Source: Bacteroidaceae bacterium
GTDB taxonomy: Bacteria; Bacteroidota; Bacteroidia; Bacteroidales; Bacteroidaceae
Direction: 5' to 3'
DNA: 64,000 nt
Assembly (NCBI GenBank): GCA_017645305.1
Contig: JAGCPD010000003.1
Span: 124,001-188,000 of the forward strand
The first letter of the stretch is position 1. Every line of letters begins with the position of its first letter. Made by a program: the position numbers and the translations under genes. Below the pieces are notes generated by a model, which saw only the letters and a list, made by a program, of their open reading frames with translations, was not told the origin of the DNA and did no database searches. Positions 51,419 to 60,641 of the stretch are shown here, piece after piece.

Positions 51419-53875
51419 ATGAATCCATTGTTCACAAATAAATTCAAGACACCACATGGCACGGCTCCCTTCAGCCAAATAAAATTAGAACACTTTGAGC
51501 CTGCCATCATGGAAGGAATGCGACTTGAGGACGAAGCCATTCAGGCTATCATTTCTAATCCAGAGGAACCGACCTTCCAAAACACCATAGCACCCCGTAC
51601 CAGCGAAATGCTGGACACTGCCACCACCATCTTCTTCAATCTGACGAGCGCCAACACAAACGACGATATGGATGCGCTGGCGCAGAAACTAAGTCCGCTA
51701 CTCACGGAACATGCCAACCGTATCATGCTCAACGAGGAGCTTTTTAAACGGATTCAGTATGTCTATGAACATCCCAGGAACCTCACCTCCGAGGAGCAGA
51801 CCCTCTTAGAGAACGTGTACCAGGGATTCCTCAGACACGGAGCTTGCCTCAGTCCAAAGGATAAGGAACGGTTCTCTGACCTGCAGGTGGAACTCTCAAC
51901 CCTTACTTTGCAGTTCAGTCAAAATGAGTTGAAGCAGACAAATGCCTTTCAGTTGCACATAACTAATAAGGAACAGCTCTCGGGCCTGCCCCAGACAGCT
52001 ATTGATGCAGCGGCACAGGCAGCACAGGAGAAACAACTTGAGGGCTGGCTTATCACCTTACACTTCCCCAGCTACGAGCCTTTCATGACGTATGCCGACA
52101 ACAGGGAACTTCGCCGTCAGCTCTATATGGGCAAGATGACTATCTGTGCCCATGGCGATGAGTTTGATAACCGCCAGATTGTTCAGCGCATTGTTAATCT
52201 TCGCCAAGAGATAGCACAGCTATTAGGCTATAAAACCTATGCTGACTACGTCCTGACACGCAGAATGGCTCAGGACACCCAACATGTGAACCAACTTATA
52301 GACCAACTCTTGAAGGCTTATATGCCTATAGCCAGAGGAGAATTACGCGAGCTGCAACAGAAAGCACGTCAAATAGAAGGACAAGATTTCACCCTTATGC
52401 CCTGGGACTGGGCATATTACAGCCACAAACTCAAATTAGAGCGCTACAATCTGGATGCTGAGATGTTACGTCCTTACTTCCCCTTACAAAAGGTACGTGA
52501 GGGTATCTTCTCGCTGGCAACCAAGCTCTATGGCATTACATTCCGAAAGAATACAGAGATAGAAGTGTATCATCCTGACGTAGAAGCATTTGAGGTATTT
52601 GATGCTGACGGTTCTTTTCTGGCGGTACTTTATGCCGACTTCTTCCCCCGCGAGAGCAAGCAAAGCGGTGCCTGGATGACAAGCTATCTGGAACAATACA
52701 CTGACGATGAGGGCAACGATGTACGTCCTCATGTAAGCATTGTCACTAATTTTACAAAGCCAACAGCTGAGCGTCCTTCTTTGCTCACACTTGGAGAGGT
52801 GGAAACCTTCTTGCACGAATTTGGACACGCCCTTCACGGCATATTCTCAAAGGTTCGTTTCCAGAGTCTGAGTGGAACCAACGTCTTTTGGGACTTTGTG
52901 GAACTGCCTTCCCAGTTTATGGAAAACTACGCTATTGAACCTGAGTTCCTGCATACCTTCGCATTCCACTACCAGACAGGAGAACCCATCCCCACGGTAC
53001 TTATAGAACGTATTCGCCAGAGCCGCAACTTCCACTGTGGCTATGCCTGTGTTCGTCAACTCAGTTTCTGTCTGCTGGATATGTCCTACTATACGCTCCA
53101 AGAACCTCTTCAGGAAGACATCCTGCAGTTTGAAGAACAGGCATGGAAGCGTGCCCGGTTGCTTCCCAACATAGAAGGGACCTGTATGAGTGTTCAGTTC
53201 AGTCACATCATGAGTGGAGGCTATTCTGCAGGTTACTACAGCTACAAATGGGCCGAAGTGCTGGATGCAGATGCTTTCAGTCTTTTCCAGAAGAACGGCA
53301 TTATGGACCGCCAGACAGCACAGCGCTTCCGTGACGAAGTACTCTCACGAGGCGGTACAGAGCCACCACTCACACTATACAAACGTTTCCGTGGTCAGGA
53401 ACCCACCATAGATGCCCTCTTGCGCCGCAATGGACTATCCGATACCAAACAGCGCGACCTTGACCTGCGCTATTTGCGTATGGCACGCATCTGGAGTGAG
53501 AACAGCTATTGTCAGCGCCGCCAGGTGGGGGCACTGGTAGTAAAGAACAAAATGATTATCAGTGACGGATATAACGGAACCCCTCAGGGTTTTGAGAATA
53601 TATGTGAAGATGAAAACAATGTCAGCAAGCCGTATGTACTGCATGCCGAGGCCAATGCTATCACCAAGATAGCCCGAAGCGGCAATAATAGCGACGGCTC
53701 TACCCTATACGTTACCGACTCGCCCTGCATCGAATGTTCCAAACTTATCATACAGGCAGGTATCAAGCGGGTTATCTATGACCGTGAATATCGCATCCTC
53801 GACGGTGTTGACCTGTTGCACCGCGCTGGAATTGAAGTTATAAACCTACCTCTTTCTGAAGAAAACAATGAATAA
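51419..53875 (+). CDS. M3 peptidase (Dcp-like) fused to dCMP deaminase
   Basis: 818 residues in one frame. Residues 1 to about 670 are an M3 zinc metallopeptidase with the signature FLHEFGHALHGIF (zinc HEFGH at about 466-470) and no signal peptide, so a cytoplasmic oligopeptidase or dipeptidyl carboxypeptidase. At about 672 the peptidase end (ALLRRNGL) passes without stop or Met into SDTKQRDLDLRYLRMARIW, a complete dCMP/cytidine deaminase domain with HAEANAI (His 742, Glu 744) and PCIECSK (Cys 770, Cys 773). In other Bacteroidota these are separate neighbouring genes, as I recall. The protease gene follows with an 8-base overlap. Confidence 0.9.
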   Translation: MNPLFTNKFKTPHGTAPFSQIKLEHFEPAIMEGMRLEDEAIQAIISNPEEPTFQNTIAPRTSEMLDTATTIFFNLTSANTNDDMDALAQKLSPLLTEHANRIMLNEELFKRIQYVYEHPRNLTSEEQTLLENVYQGFLRHGACLSPKDKERFSDLQVELSTLTLQFSQNELKQTNAFQLHITNKEQLSGLPQTAIDAAAQAAQEKQLEGWLITLHFPSYEPFMTYADNRELRRQLYMGKMTICAHGDEFDNRQIVQRIVNLRQEIAQLLGYKTYADYVLTRRMAQDTQHVNQLIDQLLKAYMPIARGELRELQQKARQIEGQDFTLMPWDWAYYSHKLKLERYNLDAEMLRPYFPLQKVREGIFSLATKLYGITFRKNTEIEVYHPDVEAFEVFDADGSFLAVLYADFFPRESKQSGAWMTSYLEQYTDDEGNDVRPHVSIVTNFTKPTAERPSLLTLGEVETFLHEFGHALHGIFSKVRFQSLSGTNVFWDFVELPSQFMENYAIEPEFLHTFAFHYQTGEPIPTVLIERIRQSRNFHCGYACVRQLSFCLLDMSYYTLQEPLQEDILQFEEQAWKRARLLPNIEGTCMSVQFSHIMSGGYSAGYYSYKWAEVLDADAFSLFQKNGIMDRQTAQRFRDEVLSRGGTEPPLTLYKRFRGQEPTIDALLRRNGLSDTKQRDLDLRYLRMARIWSENSYCQRRQVGALVVKNKMIISDGYNGTPQGFENICEDENNVSKPYVLHAEANAITKIARSGNNSDGSTLYVTDSPCIECSKLIIQAGIKRVIYDREYRILDGVDLLHRAGIEVINLPLSEENNE

Positions 53876-55580
53876 GCATCGTATTACTCCTTTTCTTATG
53901 GCCGTTTGCATAGTTTTGGGTGTTTTCATTGGCACTTTCTATGCCAGCCACTATTCTGGCAATCGCCTGAATATCATCAACACGGGCAGCAACAAACTCA
54001 ATTATTTGTTGCAACTTATTGATAACAATTACGTGGATACTGTGGATATGACATCGCTTGTAGAAGATGCCATGCCTCAGATTCTTTCCGAACTCGACCC
54101 GCACAGTTCCTACATCAGCGCCAACAATGCCCAGGAAGCCTCAGAGAACCTTAAGGGAAGCTTCAGCGGCATAGGTGTAAGTTTTACAATGGAGAAAGAC
54201 ACCGTTAACGTGATGTCGGTAATTCATGGCGGTCCGGCAGAGAAGGTAGGTATTTTGGCAGGAGACCGCATTGTAACAGCTGACAAGACTTCGCTTGTAG
54301 GTATGGAAAGTAACAATGTTATGAAGCACCTGAAAGGCGAGAAAGGCTCCAAGGTTAAACTTGGCATCCGCAGACACGGCTCCAAACAGATACAGTACTT
54401 CACTGTGGTACGCGGTGACATCCCCGTAGTAAGCGTCGATGCTTCTTACATGATTAACAACAATACCGGCTACATTCGTGTAAAGAACTTTGGGGAACAG
54501 ACTTATGCTGAGATGCTGGTGGCTCTGGCCAACCTGAACATGAGCGGCATGAAGAACCTTATTATCGACCTTCGGGGAAACCAAGGAGGCTACATGCACA
54601 TTGCCATACAGATGGCCAACGAGTTCCTGCACAAAAACCAGTTAGTAGTATATACACAGGGCCGCAAGAGTCCACGTGAGGAGTATCGCTCTGATGGTCG
54701 CGGCACCTTCCAGCGTCTGCCTCTTGTAGTTCTGGTGGATGAGGGAAGCGCAAGTGCCAGTGAGATTTTTGCCGGTGCCATTCAGGATAATGACCGAGGC
54801 ACCATTATTGGCCGTCGCAGTTTCGGCAAAGGGCTTGTCCAGCAACCTATGGAGTTCCGTGATGGCAGCGTGGTACGTCTTACCATAGCCCGATACTATA
54901 CCCCCAGCGGACGATGCATCCAAAAGCCCTATGAAAAAGGACACGGCGAAGAGTACGAGAACGACCTTCTGGCCCGTTATGAACGCGGTGAGTTTTTCTA
55001 TCAGGACAGCATTCACCAAGATGGAGAAAAATATTATACCAATCTGGGACGTGTCGTTTACGGCGGCGGTGGTATCATGCCCGACATATTCATTCCCGAG
55101 GACACATCGGCTGTTACCTCTTATTATAAAGAAGCCGTTTTTACAGGACTAATCCGACAGTTTGCCTTTGCCTATACCGACGAGAACCGTTCCCGCCTTA
55201 ATGCTCTCGCCAGCGTAGAGGCTACAGAAAGATTCCTGCGCGGAGAAAACCTGATAGAGCGTTTTGCCCGCTTTGCCGAGGAACACGACCTGAAACGTCG
55301 CAACCTGATGCTACAGAAGAGCCGTGCCCTTTTTGAGCGCAACATCTTCGGAAACATTATCTATAATGCCCGCGAGATGCAAGACTATCTGCAATTCCTC
55401 AACGAGGACGACCCAACCGTTCAGCATGCCATACAGGTACTTTCCGATGGTCTCTCCTACCCTCAGGCTCCAGAGCCCGAGAGTGAGGATTCCACAAAGA
55501 AAGGAAAAGAATTAGCAAAAGGGAATTTACCTGAGCATCTTCTTCTGCCCGTTCACCACATGTATGCCGTAGCGTCCTAA
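53868..55580 (+). CDS. C-terminal processing protease (S41)
   Basis: 570 residues. An N-terminal anchor or signal (FLMAVCIVLGVFIGTFYA) is followed by a PDZ domain of about 90-170 (GSFSGIGVSFTMEKD...ILAGDRIV) and the S41 catalytic core with DEGSASASEIFAGAIQDND (nucleophile Ser) and RRSFGKGLVQ (Lys). It trims or degrades periplasmic proteins. The last 17 residues (LPEHLLLPVHHMYAVAS) are read from the antisense strand of the convergent GH95 gene's C-terminal motif, a 54-base tail-to-tail overlap. Confidence 0.92.
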   Translation: MNKHRITPFLMAVCIVLGVFIGTFYASHYSGNRLNIINTGSNKLNYLLQLIDNNYVDTVDMTSLVEDAMPQILSELDPHSSYISANNAQEASENLKGSFSGIGVSFTMEKDTVNVMSVIHGGPAEKVGILAGDRIVTADKTSLVGMESNNVMKHLKGEKGSKVKLGIRRHGSKQIQYFTVVRGDIPVVSVDASYMINNNTGYIRVKNFGEQTYAEMLVALANLNMSGMKNLIIDLRGNQGGYMHIAIQMANEFLHKNQLVVYTQGRKSPREEYRSDGRGTFQRLPLVVLVDEGSASASEIFAGAIQDNDRGTIIGRRSFGKGLVQQPMEFRDGSVVRLTIARYYTPSGRCIQKPYEKGHGEEYENDLLARYERGEFFYQDSIHQDGEKYYTNLGRVVYGGGGIMPDIFIPEDTSAVTSYYKEAVFTGLIRQFAFAYTDENRSRLNALASVEATERFLRGENLIERFARFAEEHDLKRRNLMLQKSRALFERNIFGNIIYNAREMQDYLQFLNEDDPTVQHAIQVLSDGLSYPQAPEPESEDSTKKGKELAKGNLPEHLLLPVHHMYAVAS

Positions 55581-58500
55581 GGTGCTGGAATAACGACGGC
55601 CGGCCAAATCATATACCAGTCCTTCCTTCGAAGGAAAGCTGGCCGACACATTACCTATAGCAGTCTGTTCATCAATTTCCTCTGCAGAGATTACAAGAAT
55701 GTCATCCTTCTTCATTTCAACTGAGAAGGTGCCGTCCAGACTCTCTGTTGGCGTAACTTTGTGATTGTTCACATAGAAGAATGCTTTGCTCAGGTCAATG
55801 GCAGCTGTGCTGTGAAGTTTCAAAGGAGCCCCGCTTCGGCTGATGATTTCTGCATAAGAGAGTTTAGCTGCCTTCCATTGCATATTTACCTCGAAGTTAC
55901 CTTCTGCTTTCAGTCCGCTAATGCTTCCATTTGACCATGCCGTAGGCAGTGCAGGAAGCAGAGCTATGCCATCGTAGCTATGCAGGAGCATTTCGGCAAT
56001 ACCGCTTGTGCAACCATAGTTGCCGTCAATCTGGAAGGGAGAGTGGGCATCGTAGAGATTATAGTAGCAACCACCGTAATTACCCATCTCTATAACATAA
56101 CTGCCAGAATGCCGCAAAGCCAGCGAAAGGTTTTTGCGGGCGCGGTCACCGTCCAAACAACGGCTGTAGGTGTTTGTTTGCCAGCCCATCGACCAACCTG
56201 TCACATCGCCATTGCGGGCAATCTGCCCGTTATAGGCAGCCTGGAACAGACGCTTGCCTTCTGTGCTCTGGTCGTAGGCACTTACTTGCGAGAAGGGATA
56301 GAGACACATCAAGTGGGAAAGGTGGCGATGACCTGGGTCGGAGAGAGCATTGTTCTTCCACTCCGAAATACATATCTTACCGTTGTAGGTCTCGGTCCAC
56401 AGTCCTTTGTCGAAGTTGTCATATAGATCCTGAATAGCCGCAATCTCTGAAGCCGAGAGCGGAGATTCACTACCCAGTTCTGCATGAGCCTTCATCACCT
56501 CGTCCAACACCTCATAGCTTGTCTGCTGTGCAAAGGCCGTCACATCAGTTGGGCCATGCTCCGGACTCCATTCGCCAGTAATTTCATATAGGCCCTTGCT
56601 GTCTTTCGTCGCAATGGACTTGGTGAAAAGGGCGCATTGGTACATGACGGGCAAAGCTTTTTTGAGGAACTCCCTATCCATAGTATATTTATAATAACGC
56701 CATAGATGTGTGCAGTACCAGCTTCCGCAAGTCTTGATGGAACCATTGCACCAATTCGAAGTGCCGCCGAAGATGTTATTCTCCACAGCTACCATCCAGC
56801 CCTTGGCTCCGCTCTTAACATTGTTTGCCAGCTGATACCAAGGCGAATTGCTGCCAGGTGCGCCCAAGTCCAGAATGTAATTCAGGAAAGGCAGGTGCAT
56901 CTCTGACAGGTTGGTCGGATCGGCTGGCCAGTAGTTCATCTGCACATTGATGTCAGCGTGTATGTCGCAATGCCAGAACGAGGTATTGCTTCGGTCATTC
57001 CATATACCCTGCAGATTGGAAGGTGCATGAATGGAAGTATCCAAGTTGGCACCGATGGTTAGATAGCGGCCATACTGGAAGTAGAGTGCCTCCAGGAAGA
57101 GGCCGTCGCTGCTCTGTTTGTTCTGAGTCGATGCGTTGTAGAACTTAATGAGGTCTTCGGTTGTCTTCGTAGAAGAGCCGCCGAGGTTCAGACTGACGCG
57201 ATTCATCAGGGCGCTATGTGCCGCCTTGTGGTCGGCAAGAAGTTTCCCAAAACCCTTCACGGAAGCTTCATCGATGCGAGTGCGGACTGTGGCAGAGAGT
57301 TCAGAAGCCGTCGCGCCGCTCTTGCAGTTTGCTTTGCTTGCGTCGTAATCCGTAGCGGCAGCCATGATGATGTTCACCCAAGACGCGCCACTGACACTGA
57401 TGCCCTCGGAGTTTGTGACTATTGTGCCGTTGCTCTCCACCTTGAAGCGTGTGTTGTAGCTGACAATCTGCATCTTGCCGGAGAATGTCGCGGAGGCCGT
57501 TCCGTCGTCTTCCAAAGCGTATGTCACATTGCTCGCATTGATTTGGGTGTCGGGTGCATAGCTGATGTCGAGATCCATCATTTCCTGTCCCACCGCTTCG
57601 TACACCGCCTCGTAGTGTGCCACGAAGACCTTGTCGGTGGAAGATACGAAGTAACGGCGGTAGAACGATGTCTGTTTGTCTGGTGACTGGAAGTTGACAC
57701 CGGCCAAACCATCTATGATATCAAGGTAGCGGCTGTAATTCTCAATAGGTTTGTTATCGGAAACGGCAGCCGAGAAGGTATCACTCTTGTCTTTGACCAG
57801 AATCGAGCCAAAGTTCTGAAAATAGCCCTGATTACCGGAATTGGTAGCAGTTCCGCTCCAAAGTGTCTTCTCGTTGAACTGAATATCGTCGCAAAGGACA
57901 CCTCCGCGAATGGTAGCGCCAATCTGTCCGTTTCCCATAGGCAAGGCATATTCCATCCATGTATCAGAAACACCTGTTGCAGTGGCAGGAATGTCATACC
58001 AAAGTGAGAAATCGTGGATGTCCGTCGGACGTGAGCCTTTCTGTCCAACACAAAACTCACTGGGCTGCACATCAGCCTCAGCAACAAGATATATGATATT
58101 GCCAGCCTCATCACCTTGCCAGAGTCCCACTTCCTTACCGGCACCTGTTCCACCCCATTGGTTAAAGTAGCGATTAGCTTGAGAGGCAGCACCAACCCAA
58201 GCAATCTGGTATTTGCCGGCATAGTTTGTGTTGGTGGTAGCTTCGATGGAAAATCCCTTTGCATCAGCAGTTTGACGTGTCTTTACGCGGCTGCCGTCGT
58301 AGTAGGCATATCTGCCAGAGCCTTTGTTGACAAGCTGGAATCCCGTTTCATCACCGACAAGTTTCCAAAGTTGACTCGTTTCGCCATACTTGCGGGCTTG
58401 TGTGGTAATGTTCTTGGAAGCCCCCATATCCTGAAGCACAAGGTCGGAACTGGCAAAGGTTATATAGAAGAAATTCTCCTGTCCGTCGGTGGAAAAGAAG

Positions 58501-59015
58501 TCTTCTGGAATGCCCTGAATGCTGAAGATAAAGCGGGAACCCGTATCTGTGCTACCCGAAGCACTGTCCCAATAGGCCAGATAGTTGCCGCGCTTATTCC
58601 AGTATTTGTTGGCAGACCCGTGGTCTTTAATCCAAAAGCCGTCGCCATTCTTTCCTATATCAAACTTCGTGACACTCTGGGTGCTGGTAGCAGCCACCAC
58701 TTTTGCACGTCCCTGCGCTTCGTTACCAGACATCCCCAGGACATATTTATCGCCCCTGGCTTTATTGTAGAAGGAATATCCGTCAGTATCGTTGCCAACG
58801 TAAGTCCACAGGCCGTTGTCGCTGGTGTCTTCTGTCGTGTTGCTCAACAACAGATACATACCGTCCATATAGCCGGACTTGGTGCTTAGATATCCACCAT
58901 TAGCAACTTTGATGGTGTACCACCTTGCCTTACTCAGGTCTTCTGCATTTGCCAGCGTTCCCGTTAGGATAAAACCTAAAACTAAGAATAAAATAAGTGT
59001 TGCGTATTTTTTCAT
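55527..59015 (-). CDS. Secreted GH95-type alpha-L-fucosidase with N-terminal lectin-like domains
   Basis: 1162 residues. The signal peptide (MKKYATLILFLVLGFILTG) is followed by about 300 residues of repeated lectin-like (ricin/beta-trefoil-like) modules (WYTIKVANGGYLSTKSG, DGYSFYNKARGDKYVLG, GNYLAYWDS). The GH95 region runs from about 330: WMEYALPMGNGQIGATIRGG, NEKTLWSG, then the (alpha/alpha)6 barrel with NLQGIWNDRSNTSFW and GGTSNWCNGSIKTCGSW. The C-terminus (VYDLAGRRYSSTLGRYGIHV then VNGQKKM) is the same short sorting-like motif as in the PLC. It releases terminal fucose, probably from host glycans. Confidence 0.9.
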   Translation of the reverse strand: MKKYATLILFLVLGFILTGTLANAEDLSKARWYTIKVANGGYLSTKSGYMDGMYLLLSNTTEDTSDNGLWTYVGNDTDGYSFYNKARGDKYVLGMSGNEAQGRAKVVAATSTQSVTKFDIGKNGDGFWIKDHGSANKYWNKRGNYLAYWDSASGSTDTGSRFIFSIQGIPEDFFSTDGQENFFYITFASSDLVLQDMGASKNITTQARKYGETSQLWKLVGDETGFQLVNKGSGRYAYYDGSRVKTRQTADAKGFSIEATTNTNYAGKYQIAWVGAASQANRYFNQWGGTGAGKEVGLWQGDEAGNIIYLVAEADVQPSEFCVGQKGSRPTDIHDFSLWYDIPATATGVSDTWMEYALPMGNGQIGATIRGGVLCDDIQFNEKTLWSGTATNSGNQGYFQNFGSILVKDKSDTFSAAVSDNKPIENYSRYLDIIDGLAGVNFQSPDKQTSFYRRYFVSSTDKVFVAHYEAVYEAVGQEMMDLDISYAPDTQINASNVTYALEDDGTASATFSGKMQIVSYNTRFKVESNGTIVTNSEGISVSGASWVNIIMAAATDYDASKANCKSGATASELSATVRTRIDEASVKGFGKLLADHKAAHSALMNRVSLNLGGSSTKTTEDLIKFYNASTQNKQSSDGLFLEALYFQYGRYLTIGANLDTSIHAPSNLQGIWNDRSNTSFWHCDIHADINVQMNYWPADPTNLSEMHLPFLNYILDLGAPGSNSPWYQLANNVKSGAKGWMVAVENNIFGGTSNWCNGSIKTCGSWYCTHLWRYYKYTMDREFLKKALPVMYQCALFTKSIATKDSKGLYEITGEWSPEHGPTDVTAFAQQTSYEVLDEVMKAHAELGSESPLSASEIAAIQDLYDNFDKGLWTETYNGKICISEWKNNALSDPGHRHLSHLMCLYPFSQVSAYDQSTEGKRLFQAAYNGQIARNGDVTGWSMGWQTNTYSRCLDGDRARKNLSLALRHSGSYVIEMGNYGGCYYNLYDAHSPFQIDGNYGCTSGIAEMLLHSYDGIALLPALPTAWSNGSISGLKAEGNFEVNMQWKAAKLSYAEIISRSGAPLKLHSTAAIDLSKAFFYVNNHKVTPTESLDGTFSVEMKKDDILVISAEEIDEQTAIGNVSASFPSKEGLVYDLAGRRYSSTLGRYGIHVVNGQKKMLR

Positions 59016-59101
59016 GATTAGTTGTTTGGTATATTAGTCGTTTTAGTTATCGTTTTCGTTTTCGTCTTCGTTTCGCTAACCGCTAACCGTTTTTGATTTC
59101 A

Positions 59102-60151
59102 TTATCCATCCCTCAAAAAATCCAGCATTTCAAATATCTCTTCCTTCGAGGCATGTTGGTTGATTCTGATGTCACCAATGCCGCCCAGCAGGGTAAAGTT
59201 GATGCTGTCTCCAACATTCTTTTTGTCGTGTTTCATAAATTCGTAAAGGCGTTCGTACTGCTTGCAGTCAAGGGACGGGTCGCCATAGTTCTCCTTTATG
59301 AACAGAACCGTCTCACGCAGCTTATCCTTTGGGAAACCACATTTTACAACGCTCAAGTAAAGCTCGCAGACCAGCCCCCAAGCCACAGCATAACCATGCA
59401 GGACTGTCCGTCCTTGCTCCAATGCCAGACTCTCAAGGGCGTGTCCAGCCGTATGACCTAAGTTAAGTGCCTTGCGCAAGCCCTTTTCCGTAGGGTCTTC
59501 CTCCACAATGCGTTCCTTAATGGCAACACTCTTTGCTACCAAGTTACCAAGACGGCTGTAGTCTAAGTTGTCAAGACCAAACTGAAGCAACTCAGCCCAA
59601 CTCTCCACATCGCTGATAAGACTGTGCTTAAGCATTTCTGCATAGCCGGAAAGAAGGTTTCCCATGTCAAGCGAACGAAGGAATTCGGTGGATAGAATGA
59701 CCGAAGAAGCAAGGTTGAACACACCAATCTCGTTTTTCAGACCACCGAAATTGATGCCCGTCTTACCACCCACACTTGCATCCACTTGGCTAAGCAGCGT
59801 TGTGGGAATGTTAATGTACGCAATGCCGCGCTTGAAGGTACTGGCTGCAAATCCGCCCAAGTCCGTCACCATGCCTCCGCCCAGATTCACAAGGAGCGAA
59901 TGGCGTGTGGCACCGCCTTGTTGCAAGGCAGTCCAGACATGTGAAAGCGACTCCAGTGTTTTGTTCTCGTCCGTATCGCCAATCGTAATCATCTTGGCAT
60001 CTTCAAAGCAGGGAAATACACTTACAAGGGGCCAGCAAAGGCGGAGCGTCGTTGTATCTGTAAGCACGAACAGACGGTCATACGTCTGACGCAGGATAGC
60101 ATCTTGAATGTCCTGCTGCAAATTTTGGCTGATAATAACTTCTTGCTTCAT
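59102..60151 (-). CDS. aroB: 3-dehydroquinate synthase
   Basis: 349 residues from ATG 60151; a TTG at 60184 is upstream of the -7 box and therefore not used. Second step of the shikimate pathway (DAHP to dehydroquinate), NAD- and metal-dependent. Family motifs are NLGGGMVTDLGGFAAST, NIPTTLLSQVDASVGGKTGI and LNLGHTAGHALE (zinc His). This is the third leftward gene preceded by the shared promoter element. Confidence 0.95.
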   Translation of the reverse strand: MKQEVIISQNLQQDIQDAILRQTYDRLFVLTDTTTLRLCWPLVSVFPCFEDAKMITIGDTDENKTLESLSHVWTALQQGGATRHSLLVNLGGGMVTDLGGFAASTFKRGIAYINIPTTLLSQVDASVGGKTGINFGGLKNEIGVFNLASSVILSTEFLRSLDMGNLLSGYAEMLKHSLISDVESWAELLQFGLDNLDYSRLGNLVAKSVAIKERIVEEDPTEKGLRKALNLGHTAGHALESLALEQGRTVLHGYAVAWGLVCELYLSVVKCGFPKDKLRETVLFIKENYGDPSLDCKQYERLYEFMKHDKKNVGDSINFTLLGGIGDIRINQHASKEEIFEMLDFLRDG

Positions 60152-60159
60152 ATTTCGTG

Positions 60160-60220
60160 CAAAGATACGATTAAGCGAGAACAATACAAAATAAAACAGC
60201 TTTTATTTTTATTGTCGAGC
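60160..60220 (-). promoter_or_regulatory. Promoter element, copy C (aroB), near-palindromic upstream box
   Basis: The -7 box TATCTTTG (rc of 60160-60167) is preceded on the minus strand by TTTTATTTTGTATTG and, further up, CAATAAAAATAAAA. The two form a near-perfect inverted repeat centred about 40 bases before the -7 box. Confidence 0.7.
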
Positions 60221-60296
60221 GAAAGTGTTTTCAAGAAGAAGTGTCTTTTTGTAAATAAGGTGATTCTCAGTTCGCAGTCATCAGCAGTCGGACTTT

Positions 60297-60360
60297 GCAG
60301 ACTCCGGAGTCTGCACGTGTTACCTCGAGGAGTCTGCACGTGTAGGCTCGGGGAGTCTGC
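60297..60360. repeat. Palindrome with tandem GAGTCTGC units
   Basis: A perfect 18-base palindrome, GCAGACTCCGGAGTCTGC (60297-60314), is followed by two more GAGTCTGC units about 22-24 bases apart and GCACGTGT linkers. It resembles the cluster at 25677-25735. Confidence 0.75.
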
Positions 60361-60400
60361 AAATGTTTCCCCGTGGGGCAGACAATTTTTCCCGTGGGAG

Positions 60401-60548
60401 CGTAAAGCGTAAAGCGTAGCGTATCATAATAATAGTTTACGCTCTGTAGGGGGCATTTGAAATTCTATTATTATTAATAATAATAGAGGCTAATTTTAGG
60501 GGGCGTATCATATTTCCGTATATGATACGCTTTACGCGATACGCTACG
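60401..60548. repeat. Nested hairpin region (GCGTATCATA family)
   Basis: Three elements: AGCGTAGCGTATCATA on the left (60413 on) pairs with TATGATACGC on the right; a 22-base perfect palindrome of ATT/AAT words lies at 60465-60486; and GCGTATCATAT (60503-60513) forms a perfect 11-bp hairpin with ATATGATACGC (60520-60530). The remaining 60549-60641 is a phrase repeat of CACTTTTCACT words. Confidence 0.8.
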
Positions 60549-60641
60549 TTTTTCCCTTTCTAGAAAATTTTTCACTTTTCACTCTTTCACTTTTCATTTT
60601 ATTTCGTAACCTTGTAGTCACAAATACGTTAGTAATATATT

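Noticed and set aside
58116..58889. 257-residue frame antisense to the GH95 gene
   Set aside because: Shadow of a strongly supported gene; no family motifs.
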